From positions 1-64,000 of the forward strand of contig CANSEY010000004.1 in assembly GCA_947646015.1 (NCBI GenBank): 64,000 bases of DNA, written 5' to 3'. Source of the stretch: an uncultured Bacteroides sp. (GTDB taxonomy: Bacteria; Bacteroidota; Bacteroidia; Bacteroidales; Bacteroidaceae). Positions 1 to 8,726 of this stretch are shown one piece after another. The notes beneath the pieces were generated by a model. It did not search any database, was not told the origin of the DNA, and was given only the letters and a program-made list of their open reading frames with translations. The first letter of the stretch is position 1. Every line of letters begins with the position of its first letter. The translations under genes and the position numbers were made by a program.

Positions 1-1
1 T

Positions 2-76
2 CTTGAAACTGGAGTTTCCTCTGCTTGAAACTTTGGTTTCTTCAGCTTGGAACTATAGTTTCATCGCATGGAAACC
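2..76. repeat. 22-bp tandem repeat, about 3.4 copies
   Basis: Units begin at 2, 24, 46 and 68 with an exact 22-base period (CTTGAAACT, CTTGAAACT, CTTGGAACT, CATGGAAAC). Each unit contains a small palindrome of the form GAAACT-NN-AGTTTC. The array runs to the window edge, so its full size is unknown. Short arrays of this kind occur in Bacteroides intergenic DNA; I assign no function. Confidence 0.7.
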
Positions 77-139
77 AACTAGACTAAGCTATTCTTTGAT
101 TTATCATTCCAAGGAGCAATATATGATAGTAGCAGGATA

Positions 140-208
140 TGACAGCAAAGCGTGACGGCATTGTGACAACAAAATGTGCTGTCACAATGCTGTCACGCCC
201 TGCTGTCA
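140..208. repeat. Long interrupted inverted repeat (hairpin)
   Basis: The 19-base arm 150-168 (GCGTGACGGCATTGTGACA) pairs with 180-198 with a single mismatch across an 11-base loop. Outside it, TGACAGCA at 140-147 pairs perfectly with TGCTGTCA at 201-208 after a 2-base internal loop. Further TGACA(G) copies lie at 251-265. No U-run follows, so it is not a simple terminator. It could be an operator, a replication or recombination site, or a structured RNA. The rest of 1-383 holds the tandem repeat and AT-rich DNA with no gene I can support. Confidence 0.75.
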
Positions 209-383
209 CCTCTTTATTAGCTTATAATCAGTGTGTTATTTAGCTTTTGGTGACAGATGACAGCAATTTTAGATATTTAAATTCTCATGTAGAGGTGAAT
301 TTGTTAAAGGTTAAAAAAGGACATAATTTCCGATTTATGGGACACTATATTTATCTTTGCTACCAGTTTTTAAAATCGGAAAA

Positions 384-1742
384 ATGAAGATTACGAAGAA
401 GAAAATAGCTTGGGGCATCGTTCTCCTGATATTGATTGCCGGTGGTGTCATTTGTAAGATACGCTGGAAAGTCTGGTTCCACAATATCCCTGAAATACGC
501 TATGTGCTGACGGAAGACCCGCAACGGGTATTTCTGACATTCGGAAATGACGGCGAACTGTCCCGTAATGTGAGCTGGGTGTGCGGAGGCGTTTCCAAGC
601 AGGCAAAGCTGGAATATACAAAGATCGGTTCCGGAGATACTCTTCTCGTTGACGGCTCTTCCAAATTTCTCCGTACACTGGGCGGGTTCGGTTATGCCAA
701 CTGGGCAAAATTTAAAGAACTCTCTTATGGCGATTCCTACTCTTATCGGGTATGGAATGACGATCGCTCATCCGATTGGTATTCGTTCACGATGCAACCC
801 GATTCGACTGATCATTTCTCCTTTATATTTATAGGTGACGTGCAGGATACTTTGCGTGGAAAGACACGTGGCTTTATGGAAAATGTGCGCCATCGCTATC
901 CGCAGGCGGACTTCTATATGTTTGCCGGTGACTTTGCAGAGCGTCCGATGAACTGTTACTGGGATGAAGCCTATCAGAGTGTGGATTCCATAGCTCCCAC
1001 CAAACCGATATTGGTTTCTCCGGGAAATCATGAATATGTAAAAGGACTGGTACGTGTTTTGGAGAAACGATTTGCTTATGTCTTTTCTTATCTGCTCGAA
1101 TCGAGGTATAAAAATAATAATGTATATTCTATTGATTACAACGATGCCACTATCATCACGCTGGATAGTAACCGTGATCCTTGGTTCCTCTTCTCTCAAC
1201 GGGAATGGCTGGAGAAAACGCTGAAGGCTTCGAAAAAGAAATGGAAGATCGTCATGCTCCATCACCCGGTATATTCTATAAAAGGTAAGACGAACAACCT
1301 TGCCGTGCGCTGGATGTTCGACGGACTGTTCCGTGAATATGGAGTAGACTTAGTGCTTCAGGGACATGAGCATAACTATGCCCGTATGACTAATAAGAAC
1401 GATGAGGGCGAAATGACCACCCCGTTGTATCTGGTAAGCCACGCTTCCCCGAAGAGTTACCGTCTATCTTTCAATGATAAGTATGATCGTTTCGGGACGA
1501 ACCGCCGTTTCTACCAGCATATCGACGTGACGGGAGACACGCTCCGGATGCAAGCTTATCTGGAGAATGACTCACTGTACGATGATGTCCGTATTGTGAA
1601 GAACGCTTCCGGCACTCAAATCATTGACAATGCAAAAGACATTCCGGAGATACTTGAAATGCCTGCAAGGTTGAGTGGAAAGAAAGCCGAAGAGTTCGAA
1701 CGGAATGCTGAGAAGTGGAGGAACCGTTCCTTAGTAAAGTAA
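384..1742 (+). CDS. Membrane-anchored calcineurin-like metallophosphoesterase
   Basis: Predicted metal-dependent phosphatase of the calcineurin/purple-acid-phosphatase superfamily. The metal-binding blocks appear in the expected order: GDVQD (about residues 151-155), GDFAE, GNHEY, HHPVYS and GHEHNY. An N-terminal hydrophobic stretch (about residues 9-25) follows a basic MKITKKK start and looks like a signal anchor, which puts the catalytic domain outside the cytoplasm. I prefer the ATG at 384 over the in-frame TTG at 357 because it gives a normal signal N-terminus. The 3' end overlaps the convergent NamZ-like gene by 12 bases. The substrate cannot be read from the sequence. Confidence 0.85.
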   Translation: MKITKKKIAWGIVLLILIAGGVICKIRWKVWFHNIPEIRYVLTEDPQRVFLTFGNDGELSRNVSWVCGGVSKQAKLEYTKIGSGDTLLVDGSSKFLRTLGGFGYANWAKFKELSYGDSYSYRVWNDDRSSDWYSFTMQPDSTDHFSFIFIGDVQDTLRGKTRGFMENVRHRYPQADFYMFAGDFAERPMNCYWDEAYQSVDSIAPTKPILVSPGNHEYVKGLVRVLEKRFAYVFSYLLESRYKNNNVYSIDYNDATIITLDSNRDPWFLFSQREWLEKTLKASKKKWKIVMLHHPVYSIKGKTNNLAVRWMFDGLFREYGVDLVLQGHEHNYARMTNKNDEGEMTTPLYLVSHASPKSYRLSFNDKYDRFGTNRRFYQHIDVTGDTLRMQAYLENDSLYDDVRIVKNASGTQIIDNAKDIPEILEMPARLSGKKAEEFERNAEKWRNRSLVK

Positions 1743-2894
1743 ATACTTCTGTCTCATATCACGGTAGGTCTGCAACTCCTTTTGCCAGCTGTCACGGATT
1801 TCCTCTTCCGATTCTCCTTTAAGGATCGCTTTGCGTACCGAATCCGTTCCCATCAGTAAGTCAAACCATCGGGGACGGGAGAAGAATGCTGCGCCTTCGC
1901 CGGATAAACGGTAGAAACGCAGAAAGTAACGGAGCGTGAAACCGTTTACGTCTGTTACGTTCCGTAAATCTTCGCCATAACAAGTGACTCCTTTGTGCAT
2001 CGGATTTTTGTCGAATCCCGGCAGGGAGCGCGGAGTGAAGGCAAAATCGCCATACTTTTTGTTAGGTGCGCCTAACACCTGAAAAGGAAAGGTCGTTCCG
2101 CGTCCCACACTGACACGTGTTGCTTCAAAAGGGCAAAGTGAGGCATAAAGGCGGATGGATTGTGCATTGGGCAAGTTGGGAGATGGTTTCACGGGAAGTA
2201 CATAGGGCTGTCCGTGTTTCCACCCTTTTACGGGAATCACAGTCAGCGGACAAGTCTTTGCCTGGGTAGTCATCCATCCTTCTCCATTGACCATCTGCGC
2301 CAGCTCTCCGATAGTACAACCGTGAAGAACCGGCAAAGGCAGCATTCCGACAAAACTTTTATATCCGGCTTTTAATACAGGTCCCTCTACGTAATCGCAT
2401 GGATTGGGGCGGTCCAGTATAATCATCTCTTTTTTGTTTTCCGCACAAGCTTCCATTACATAATACATCGTACTGATATATGTATAGAAACGTGCGCCCA
2501 CATCCTGGATGTCGAACAAGATTACATCGATATCTTTCAGTTGGGCGGCAGTCGGCTTTTTATTATCTCCGTAGAGCGAGACGATGGTTACTCCCGTACG
2601 GCTGTCTTTTCCGTCTTTTACTGTTTCACCGGCATCCGCGTTGCCGCGGAAACCGTGTTCCGGTGCAAAGACTTTCACTATATCGATTTTTTGTTTTAAT
2701 AAAGTATCCAGCAGATGAATTGGCTCTGTGCCGACGATGGAAGTGTGGTTTACCACCATTCCTACCCGCTTTCCTTTGATTAACGGCAGGTATTGATCCA
2801 TACGCTCGGCACCCGTAATTACTTTTCCACTGGCGTATGTAGAACACAGTATTATGAACAGAGAGAAAAGAATGAGGGAACTTCTGGCTTGCAT
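1731..2894 (-). CDS. namZ: DUF1343 family exo-beta-N-acetylmuramidase (NamZ-like), secreted
   Basis: This 387-residue protein has a cleavable signal peptide (residues 1-23, ending STYASG). It then shows DUF1343 hallmarks: GKRVGMVVNHTS, a FAPEHGFRG block, LYGDNKKP, FDIQDVGARFYTYI and LDRPNP. Characterised members (NamZ) release N-acetylmuramate from the non-reducing end of peptidoglycan fragments, so the inferred role is cell-wall turnover or salvage in the periplasm. It stands alone, convergent with the phosphoesterase, with its own TATTTTTG promoter box upstream. The family is clear; activity on MurNAc is inferred. Confidence 0.88.
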   Translation of the reverse strand: MQARSSLILFSLFIILCSTYASGKVITGAERMDQYLPLIKGKRVGMVVNHTSIVGTEPIHLLDTLLKQKIDIVKVFAPEHGFRGNADAGETVKDGKDSRTGVTIVSLYGDNKKPTAAQLKDIDVILFDIQDVGARFYTYISTMYYVMEACAENKKEMIILDRPNPCDYVEGPVLKAGYKSFVGMLPLPVLHGCTIGELAQMVNGEGWMTTQAKTCPLTVIPVKGWKHGQPYVLPVKPSPNLPNAQSIRLYASLCPFEATRVSVGRGTTFPFQVLGAPNKKYGDFAFTPRSLPGFDKNPMHKGVTCYGEDLRNVTDVNGFTLRYFLRFYRLSGEGAAFFSRPRWFDLLMGTDSVRKAILKGESEEEIRDSWQKELQTYRDMRQKYLLY

Positions 2895-2919
2895 ATCAGT
2901 AAATTTTTGTAATATTGCA

Positions 2920-2927
2920 CAAAAATA
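2920..2927 (-). promoter_or_regulatory. Bacteroides -7 promoter box for the NamZ-like gene
   Basis: The minus strand reads TATTTTTG, matching the TAnnTTTG -7 consensus, 26 bases before the start codon. No clear -33 TTTG was found. Confidence 0.5.
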
Positions 2928-2969
2928 TCATTTATCAGTAAGGGAACAAGTAATAACTAGTGAAAAAGT

Positions 2970-3506
2970 ATGAATCCAATAGAAATCATCGACAAATTTT
3001 ATCCGCAGGATACGGAACAACGACACATTCTACTAATACATAGCCTTTCTGTAGCCCAAAAAGCTTTGAAGATTGTAGATGCACATCCTAATTTACCTAT
3101 CAACCGCAGCTTTGTCAGAGAAGCCGCGCTTCTGCACGATATAGGAATCTTTATGACCGATGCTCCCACCATCCAATGTTTCGGAGAACATCCCTATATC
3201 GCACACGGCTATCTGGGTGCAGACCTTTTGCGAAAAGAAGGTTTTGAACGCCATGCACTGGTTTGCGAACGTCACACCGGAGCCGGACTGACACTGGAAG
3301 AAATCATAGAACGCCAGCTTCCTGTTCCTCATCGTGAGATGGTGCCCGTCACTCTGGAAGAGCAAATAATCTGTTTTGCCGATAAATTCTTTTCTAAAAC
3401 TCATCTTGACGAAGAAAAGACAGTAGAAAAAGCCCGGAAAAGCATTGCAAAATATGGTGAAGAAGGTCTAAACCGCTTTGATGGGTGGTGCTCTTTGTTT
3501 TTATAG
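2970..3506 (+). CDS. HD-domain protein (predicted metal-dependent phosphohydrolase)
   Basis: A 178-residue cytoplasmic protein with no signal peptide. It carries an HD signature (ALLHDIGIF, about residue 55), a preceding helix with HSLSVAQKALKI, and further conserved positions HGYLGADLLR, CERHTGAG and ADKFFSKT. HD proteins of this size hydrolyse phosphate monoesters or nucleotides; the substrate here is unknown. It is divergent from the NamZ-like gene and followed by the LptD-like gene, which has its own promoter, so it is probably monocistronic. Confidence 0.85.
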   Translation: MNPIEIIDKFYPQDTEQRHILLIHSLSVAQKALKIVDAHPNLPINRSFVREAALLHDIGIFMTDAPTIQCFGEHPYIAHGYLGADLLRKEGFERHALVCERHTGAGLTLEEIIERQLPVPHREMVPVTLEEQIICFADKFFSKTHLDEEKTVEKARKSIAKYGEEGLNRFDGWCSLFL

Positions 3507-3561
3507 CACTAAAAAATAATTAAATAACGGAGATTCTCACGCATTATTGATGAAGATTGTG

Positions 3562-3569
3562 TACTTTTG
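3562..3569 (+). promoter_or_regulatory. -7 promoter box for the LptD-like gene
   Basis: TACTTTTG matches TAnnTTTG and lies 27 bases upstream of the ATG at 3597. No strong -33 element is visible. Confidence 0.5.
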
Positions 3570-3596
3570 CCACTTCAAGCGTAAAACTATTAGTTA

Positions 3597-6305
3597 ATGG
3601 CGCCATTGAGAGCAAAAATAATTATATCATTCATATTGCTGATTGTCTTGCTGATGCTTCCTGATGAGGCTACGTCTCAGCGTCGAAGAAGAGGGATGAT
3701 TGCCTCCAACACTGCACAAACGGATTCCCTTAACAGGAAAGATTCGTTAGGGGCGGATACAGTTGTGGTACGCGTCGACTCTGTAGCACCGACAAAGAAA
3801 CAACCGCTCGATGCACCGGTTATTTATGAATCTAACGACTCCACCACTTTTACATTGGGAGGTGCCGCTACGCTTTATGGTAGCGGCAAAGTCAACTACC
3901 AGAACATTGAACTGGCAGCGGAAGTGATTTCCATGAATCTGGACAGTAGTACAGTACATGCCTACGGTATTAAAGACACAACGGGAACGATCAAAGGTAA
4001 ACCTGTCTTTAAAGAAGGTGAAACTGCATACGATACAGAAACAATCAGCTATAACTTCAAGAGCAAAAAAGCGGGAATCACCGATATTATCACTCAGCAG
4101 GGTGAAGGTTATGTGACCGGTAGCAGAGCCAAGAAGGGAGCAAATGATGAAATCTTTATGGAGCACGGTCGCTACACGACTTGTGATCATCATGACCATC
4201 CTCACTTCTACATGCAGCTGACAAGAGCCAAAGTGCGCCCCAAGAAGAATGTAGTGACAGGACCTGCCTATCTTGTGGTGGAAGATGTTCCCCTGCCGTT
4301 GGCTGTGCCGTTTTTCTTCTTCCCTTTCTCCAGCAGCTATTCTTCGGGTTTCATTATGCCGACGTATATGGATGATTCAAGCCGTGGTTTCGGTCTGGCG
4401 GAAGGCGGATATTACTTTGCTATGAGTGACATCATGGACTTGAAGCTGACAGGAGATATATTCACGAAAGGTTCATGGCGGCTTTCCGGATTGACCAATT
4501 ATAATAAGAGGTACAAATACTCCGGTACATTGCAGGCGGATTATCAGGTGACCAAGACCGGAGACAAAGGAATGCCGGATTATACGGTTGCCAAAGACTT
4601 CAAGGTAGTGTGGAACCACCGTCAGGATGCCAAGGCAAGTCCGAACAGTACTTTCTCCGCCAGTGTGAACTTCTCTACCAGTAGTTACGAACGATCTAAC
4701 ATCAACAACCTTTATAACTCCCAGTTGTTGACTCAGAATACAAAGACATCAAGTATCAGTTACTCCCGTAGTTTCCCCGATATCGGTCTGACCTTGTCTG
4801 GAACGACCAATATTGCGCAGACCATGCGTGACTCATCCATTGCAGTAACGCTTCCTGACCTTAATATTACATTGAGCCGTCTGTTTCCCTTCAAGCGGAA
4901 GAAGGCTGCCGGAGCCGAGCGTTGGTATGAGAAGATTTCTGTCAGCTATACAGGACGTCTGACGAACAGTATCCGTACTAAAGACGACCGTCTGTTCAAG
5001 ACCGGCATCAGCGGATGGGAAAATGCGATGAACCATAATATTCCTGTCAGTGCTACTTTTACACTGTTCAAGTATTTGCAGGTCAATCCTTCGGTGAATT
5101 ATACGGAGCGTTGGTACACCCGCAAGATAAATCAGACGTATAATGAGGAAACAGGGCGTTTGGAACAGAATCTGAATGATACTATTAATGGCTTTTATCG
5201 TGTTTCCAACTATTCAGCCAGTTTGTCTTTAAGTACTAAACTGTATGGTATGTACAAACCTCTTTTCATGAAGAAGAAAGAGATACAGATTCGCCACGTT
5301 GTCACTCCGCAGGTTGGTATCAGTGGTGCTCCTGCATTTAGTAAATACTGGGAAGAGTATACGGATAATAACGGAAATACTCAGTATTATTCACCCTATA
5401 CGGGACAGCCTTTTGGAGTCCCTTCACGTGAGGGTTCGGGAACGGTTAGTTTCTCGATTGCTAATAATCTGGAGATGAAATATTATGATGCTAAGAAGGA
5501 TACATTAAAGAAAGTCAGCTTGATTGATGATTTGAGTGTGAATATGTCATATAATATGGCTGCAAAGGAAAAGCCATGGAGCCCCTTGAGTATGAATCTT
5601 CGACTGAAACTGACAAAGAATTATACTTTCAATATGAATGCATCATTTGCTACTTACGCTTATACGTTTGATAAAAGTGGTAATGTGGTCGAAGGTAATC
5701 GAACTGAATGGTCGTATGGACGTTTCGGACGTTTTCAGGGGTATGGTTCTTCTTTTAACTATACCTTTAATAACGATACCTGGAAAAAGTGGTTCGGTCC
5801 GAAGGAAGACGAGAAGGATAAAGACAAGAAGGAGTCAGAAGATGGAGACGGAGAAGATTCTGAAGGTACGGAAGATGGAACTACGACCAAGAAAGTAGAG
5901 AAGGCGCAAGCCGACCCGGATGGTTATCAAGTATTCAAGATGCCTTGGTCTTTAAGTTTCAGTTATTCATTTAATATTCGTGAAGATAGGACTAAGCCTA
6001 TTAATCGCTATTCGATGAGATATCCGTTTACTTATACTCACAATATCAATATGAATGGTAATGTGAAGATTTCCAATAACTGGTCGCTTTCGTTCAATTC
6101 GGGTTACGATTTCCAAGCGAAGGAAATAACGCAGACTTCCTGTACGATTTCTCGTGATTTGCACTGCTTTAACTTGTCTGCCAGTCTTTCACCATTTGGA
6201 CGTTGGAAATACTATAATGTTACGATTCGTGCTAATGCAAGTATTCTTCAAGACTTGAAATATGAGCAGAGAAGTCAGACGCAAAGTAATATTCAGTGGT
6301 ATTAG
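3597..6305 (+). CDS. lptD: LptD-like LPS-assembly outer-membrane protein
   Basis: This 902-residue protein has a signal peptide (about residues 1-27, hydrophobic core IIISFILLIVLLML). An OstA/LptA-like N-terminal beta-jellyroll follows (LGGAATLYGSGKVNYQNIEL, AYDTETISYNF). The block VPLPLAVPFFFFPFSSSYSSG is the characteristic entry to the LptD barrel. The rest is alternating beta-strand sequence. An acidic/lysine-rich low-complexity insert (EDEKDKDKKESEDGDGEDSE, about residues 740-760) interrupts a late barrel loop. The inferred role is insertion of lipopolysaccharide into the outer leaflet. Bacteroidota LptD proteins are diverged from the E. coli type, so the functional name is family-level. 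Confidence 0.82.
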   Translation: MAPLRAKIIISFILLIVLLMLPDEATSQRRRRGMIASNTAQTDSLNRKDSLGADTVVVRVDSVAPTKKQPLDAPVIYESNDSTTFTLGGAATLYGSGKVNYQNIELAAEVISMNLDSSTVHAYGIKDTTGTIKGKPVFKEGETAYDTETISYNFKSKKAGITDIITQQGEGYVTGSRAKKGANDEIFMEHGRYTTCDHHDHPHFYMQLTRAKVRPKKNVVTGPAYLVVEDVPLPLAVPFFFFPFSSSYSSGFIMPTYMDDSSRGFGLAEGGYYFAMSDIMDLKLTGDIFTKGSWRLSGLTNYNKRYKYSGTLQADYQVTKTGDKGMPDYTVAKDFKVVWNHRQDAKASPNSTFSASVNFSTSSYERSNINNLYNSQLLTQNTKTSSISYSRSFPDIGLTLSGTTNIAQTMRDSSIAVTLPDLNITLSRLFPFKRKKAAGAERWYEKISVSYTGRLTNSIRTKDDRLFKTGISGWENAMNHNIPVSATFTLFKYLQVNPSVNYTERWYTRKINQTYNEETGRLEQNLNDTINGFYRVSNYSASLSLSTKLYGMYKPLFMKKKEIQIRHVVTPQVGISGAPAFSKYWEEYTDNNGNTQYYSPYTGQPFGVPSREGSGTVSFSIANNLEMKYYDAKKDTLKKVSLIDDLSVNMSYNMAAKEKPWSPLSMNLRLKLTKNYTFNMNASFATYAYTFDKSGNVVEGNRTEWSYGRFGRFQGYGSSFNYTFNNDTWKKWFGPKEDEKDKDKKESEDGDGEDSEGTEDGTTTKKVEKAQADPDGYQVFKMPWSLSFSYSFNIREDRTKPINRYSMRYPFTYTHNINMNGNVKISNNWSLSFNSGYDFQAKEITQTSCTISRDLHCFNLSASLSPFGRWKYYNVTIRANASILQDLKYEQRSQTQSNIQWY

Positions 6306-6883
6306 GGTGTTATTAGTAAACGCTTTCTAATTCTGCATAAAGCTTGGGGAGTGATTCCTAAAAATGACGCAATGTATTTTAATGGGACCGTCAGAAATAT
6401 GTTTTGATATTGTTTGCATAGTTTTATATATCGCTTTTCTGGTGGCATTCTTAATAGAGCCACTTCTAACTCTAAGTTTTCTTTTATAATATTTTGACAG
6501 TATATTCTCAAATTTGTTTCTTCTCCTATCTCTGCTAAAATTGTATTTGAGACAGATAAAATGGTACATTCAGATAGGCAGCTTAAATATTCTGTTGCTT
6601 CTGTAGCGGTTCCATATTGACACAGTAAATTGCCTGAGAGGGTGAATCGTAATGTTTGTTCTTCTGCTGTGTTACTATCTATTGTGTAATGTCTTATGGT
6701 CCCACATATAAGGATGCAAAATGAATCATTCAGTTGTCTGTTTTCAAGAATAGTTGATTTAGGGTGTTTTGTAAAAGTGAAGGCTTTATATGCTTTTTTT
6801 AGTTTGACCATGGAGGACGCTGGTATGTATGTGGATAGAGCTTTTATGTAATTTTCAATGTTGAAATCATTTTTACTATGCAT
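6302..6883 (-). CDS. Crp/Fnr-type transcriptional regulator
   Basis: A 193-residue protein with a cyclic-nucleotide-binding-like N-terminal domain (LNDSFCILICGTIRHYTID, LRFTLSGNLLCQYG) and a C-terminal winged helix containing VPLKYIASFLGITPQALCRIRKRL. No clustered cysteines for an Fe-S cluster are seen, so it is not an obvious oxygen-sensing Fnr. Its stop overlaps the LptD stop by 3 bases (convergent). It lies downstream of the ubiquitin-like gene on the same strand, but a terminator and 393 bases separate them. The regulated genes are unknown. Confidence 0.85.
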   Translation of the reverse strand: MHSKNDFNIENYIKALSTYIPASSMVKLKKAYKAFTFTKHPKSTILENRQLNDSFCILICGTIRHYTIDSNTAEEQTLRFTLSGNLLCQYGTATEATEYLSCLSECTILSVSNTILAEIGEETNLRIYCQNIIKENLELEVALLRMPPEKRYIKLCKQYQNIFLTVPLKYIASFLGITPQALCRIRKRLLITP

Positions 6884-7225
6884 ATTATTCGTTTTATTAT
6901 GAGTTATGGTAGGCTTTTTGTTATAAATGTAATGGAAAATGCTATGCGTTTAATATGTATTAGTAATAAAAAATGCAAATATAGAGGTGTTGATGAACTT
7001 AAGTTTATGAATGATGAATATTTATCTAAGAATATATTTATCATTTATATATAATCACTTAATTTTGTATTTTGTGATTTGAATTCAGATACGAAATAGA
7101 TAAAAGTCTATTAAATACAGATTTTGGCGATGAAGAAATGAAAATGCATGTGTTTGATCAATATAGTATATATAATTTATTTAGGCAAGAGAGAGAAATA
7201 GACTAAGAAAAAGTATTTGTTTAAA
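6884..7225. other. AT-rich intergenic region without a recognised gene
   Basis: Very AT-rich spacer between the Crp/Fnr gene and the small secreted protein gene. I find no RNA gene, no convincing repeat and no ORF with protein-like composition. It presumably carries the promoter of the Crp/Fnr gene. Confidence 0.6.
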
Positions 7226-7251
7226 AGAGTGTGCTCCGGACAACACACTCT
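7226..7251 (-). terminator. Intrinsic terminator of the ubiquitin-like gene
   Basis: On the minus strand GAGTGTG and CACACTC form a 7-8 bp stem followed by TTTT, about 26 bases past the stop codon. Confidence 0.65.
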
Positions 7252-7276
7252 CTCTGTAAGAAAAGTAATTGTTAAC

Positions 7277-7627
7277 TTAACGCCTTCTAACTTCAAGGTA
7301 AACAGAAATATTACCTGTGATCCAATAATCAGCGAAACTCTTGTCTAAGCTCAACTTTTGACCATTATAGTAAAGATCAAAATACCTTGTGCCCAAGATA
7401 GCAGAGGCTTCATTCCAAACTTCCTGAATCTTTGTGTTTTCAGATAAATTGGGTACGTAAATGGGATAAATGGCACCATTATCATTAATGAACATGTTGA
7501 CAAATCTGGGAGTTGCAGATTCTGATGTAGTGTTGATATCTACATCTTCAGATACTGTTTGTGCATACATTGGCAATGAGCAGAATAATGCAAATGCCAA
7601 ACCGAAAAATAAATTTGTTCGTTTCAT
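7277..7627 (-). CDS. Small secreted ubiquitin-like protein
   Basis: A 116-residue protein with a signal peptide (residues 1-22, cleavage after PMYA-Q) and a short linker rich in Ser, Thr and acidic residues. The last ~72 residues align by eye with eukaryotic ubiquitin along the second half. YNGQKLSLDKSFADYWI matches the FAGKQLEDGRTLSDYNI block, and ISVYLEVRRR matches the TLHLVLRLRGG end. The protein stops at Arg-Arg-Arg, so the Gly-Gly needed for conjugation is absent. Bacteroides fragilis is known to encode a secreted ubiquitin homologue (BfUbb). Here the identity is lower, so this is a ubiquitin-fold protein by inference. Export to the periplasm, surface or vesicles is likely. It is monocistronic, with its own promoter box and terminator. 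Confidence 0.7.
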   Translation of the reverse strand: MKRTNLFFGLAFALFCSLPMYAQTVSEDVDINTTSESATPRFVNMFINDNGAIYPIYVPNLSENTKIQEVWNEASAILGTRYFDLYYNGQKLSLDKSFADYWITGNISVYLEVRRR

Positions 7628-7676
7628 TTTACTTTTGGTTTAAAGGTTGATAATTTTTTGTCTCATGAGTACAAAG

Positions 7677-7684
7677 CAAAGGTA
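7677..7684 (-). promoter_or_regulatory. -7 promoter box of the ubiquitin-like gene
   Basis: The minus strand reads TACCTTTG, fitting TAnnTTTG, 49 bases before the start codon. Confidence 0.55.
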
Positions 7685-7982
7685 GAATTATTTATGGAAA
7701 AAGAACTGAACTTAAATTAATGATTTTCAATTCTATAGAATTTATGAACAATAGTTCATTGTATATTTTGTAGTAGTGAAATAAATACTGATAATATTAT
7801 ATGGTGTTTGGATTTAATCTTGTTTTATAGGATTGATCTATTGGCTAGCTTTATGTATGAGAAATATTTTTTTAAGATTAAATAGACTTAGTGTTGTGTA
7901 AGGTAAGCTAATGCGGATATTTAAGAATAGAAAAGTGTAGACAGATATATAACAATATCTAGCAATAATAAGATGAATGGAG

Positions 7983-8035
7983 AGTTGAGAGTTACTATGC
8001 AGCGTCATCATTTATTGTGCAGCCGACTCTCAACT
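7983..8035. repeat. Intergenic inverted repeat downstream of ung
   Basis: AGTTGAGAGT at 7983-7992 is the perfect complement of ACTCTCAACT at 8026-8035. A third related copy (ATTCTCAACTT) lies at about 8046-8056. Repeats built on GTTGAGA are common between Bacteroides genes. The remainder of 7628-8058 is AT-rich with no gene I can support. Confidence 0.6.
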
Positions 8036-8058
8036 TTCCATTTTCAATTCTCAACTTC

Positions 8059-8721
8059 TTACCATATTATTTCCGTTTCTCCGTTTGCTTTCAGATAATC
8101 GTTTGCACGGCTGAAGTGTTTGTTTCCGAAGAAACCATTGTAGGCAGAAAGGGGAGAGGGATGGGCAGAGCTAAGTACCAGATGCTTGTTGCGGTCGATG
8201 AAAGCTCCTTTTCGTTGAGCATAAGCTCCCCACAGGATAAATACAAGATGTTCCCGTTCTTCTGCCAGTGCGCGGATAGCGGCATCTGTAAAAGCTTCCC
8301 ATCCACGATTCTGATGAGAGCCTGCCTGATGAGCGCGTACAGTCAGAGTGGCGTTGAGCAATAATACTCCTTGCTCAGCCCAGCGAGTCAGGTTTCCGGT
8401 AGTAGGAGCGTCTGTACCTATGTCTGCCTTTATTTCTTTAAAGATGTTGACCAAAGAAGGAGGGAAAGGTACTCCGTCGTTTACAGAGAAACAGAGCCCG
8501 TGTGCCTGGCCCGGTCCGTGGTACGGGTCTTGTCCGATGATTACTACCTTCACCTTGTCGAAAGGACAGAGGTTGAAGGCGTTGAAAATAAGTTTTCCCG
8601 GAGGGAAAATCTGATACTGGCTGTATTCACTTTTTACGAATTCCGTCAGTGTGCGAAAGTAATCTTTTTCAAATTCCGGCTGTAAGTGTGTTTTCCAGCT
8701 TTCTTCTATTTGTACGTTCAT
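8059..8721 (-). CDS. ung: Uracil-DNA glycosylase, family 1
   Basis: This enzyme removes uracil from DNA and starts base-excision repair. The 220-residue protein has the family-1 water-activating motif GQDPYHGPGQAHGLCFSV (Asp catalytic), the VLLLNATLTV block, and the DNA-intercalating motif HPSPLSAYNGFFGNKHF with its catalytic His. Length and motifs are those of a complete, active Ung. It lies 5 bases after asnA on the same strand and is probably co-transcribed from the asnA promoter. Confidence 0.97.
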   Translation of the reverse strand: MNVQIEESWKTHLQPEFEKDYFRTLTEFVKSEYSQYQIFPPGKLIFNAFNLCPFDKVKVVIIGQDPYHGPGQAHGLCFSVNDGVPFPPSLVNIFKEIKADIGTDAPTTGNLTRWAEQGVLLLNATLTVRAHQAGSHQNRGWEAFTDAAIRALAEEREHLVFILWGAYAQRKGAFIDRNKHLVLSSAHPSPLSAYNGFFGNKHFSRANDYLKANGETEIIW

Positions 8722-8726
8722 AGCAA

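Noticed and set aside
6302..6883. Oxygen-sensing Fnr with an Fe-S cluster
   Set aside because: The N-terminal cysteine cluster needed for a 4Fe-4S centre is absent; only the general Crp/Fnr fold is supported.
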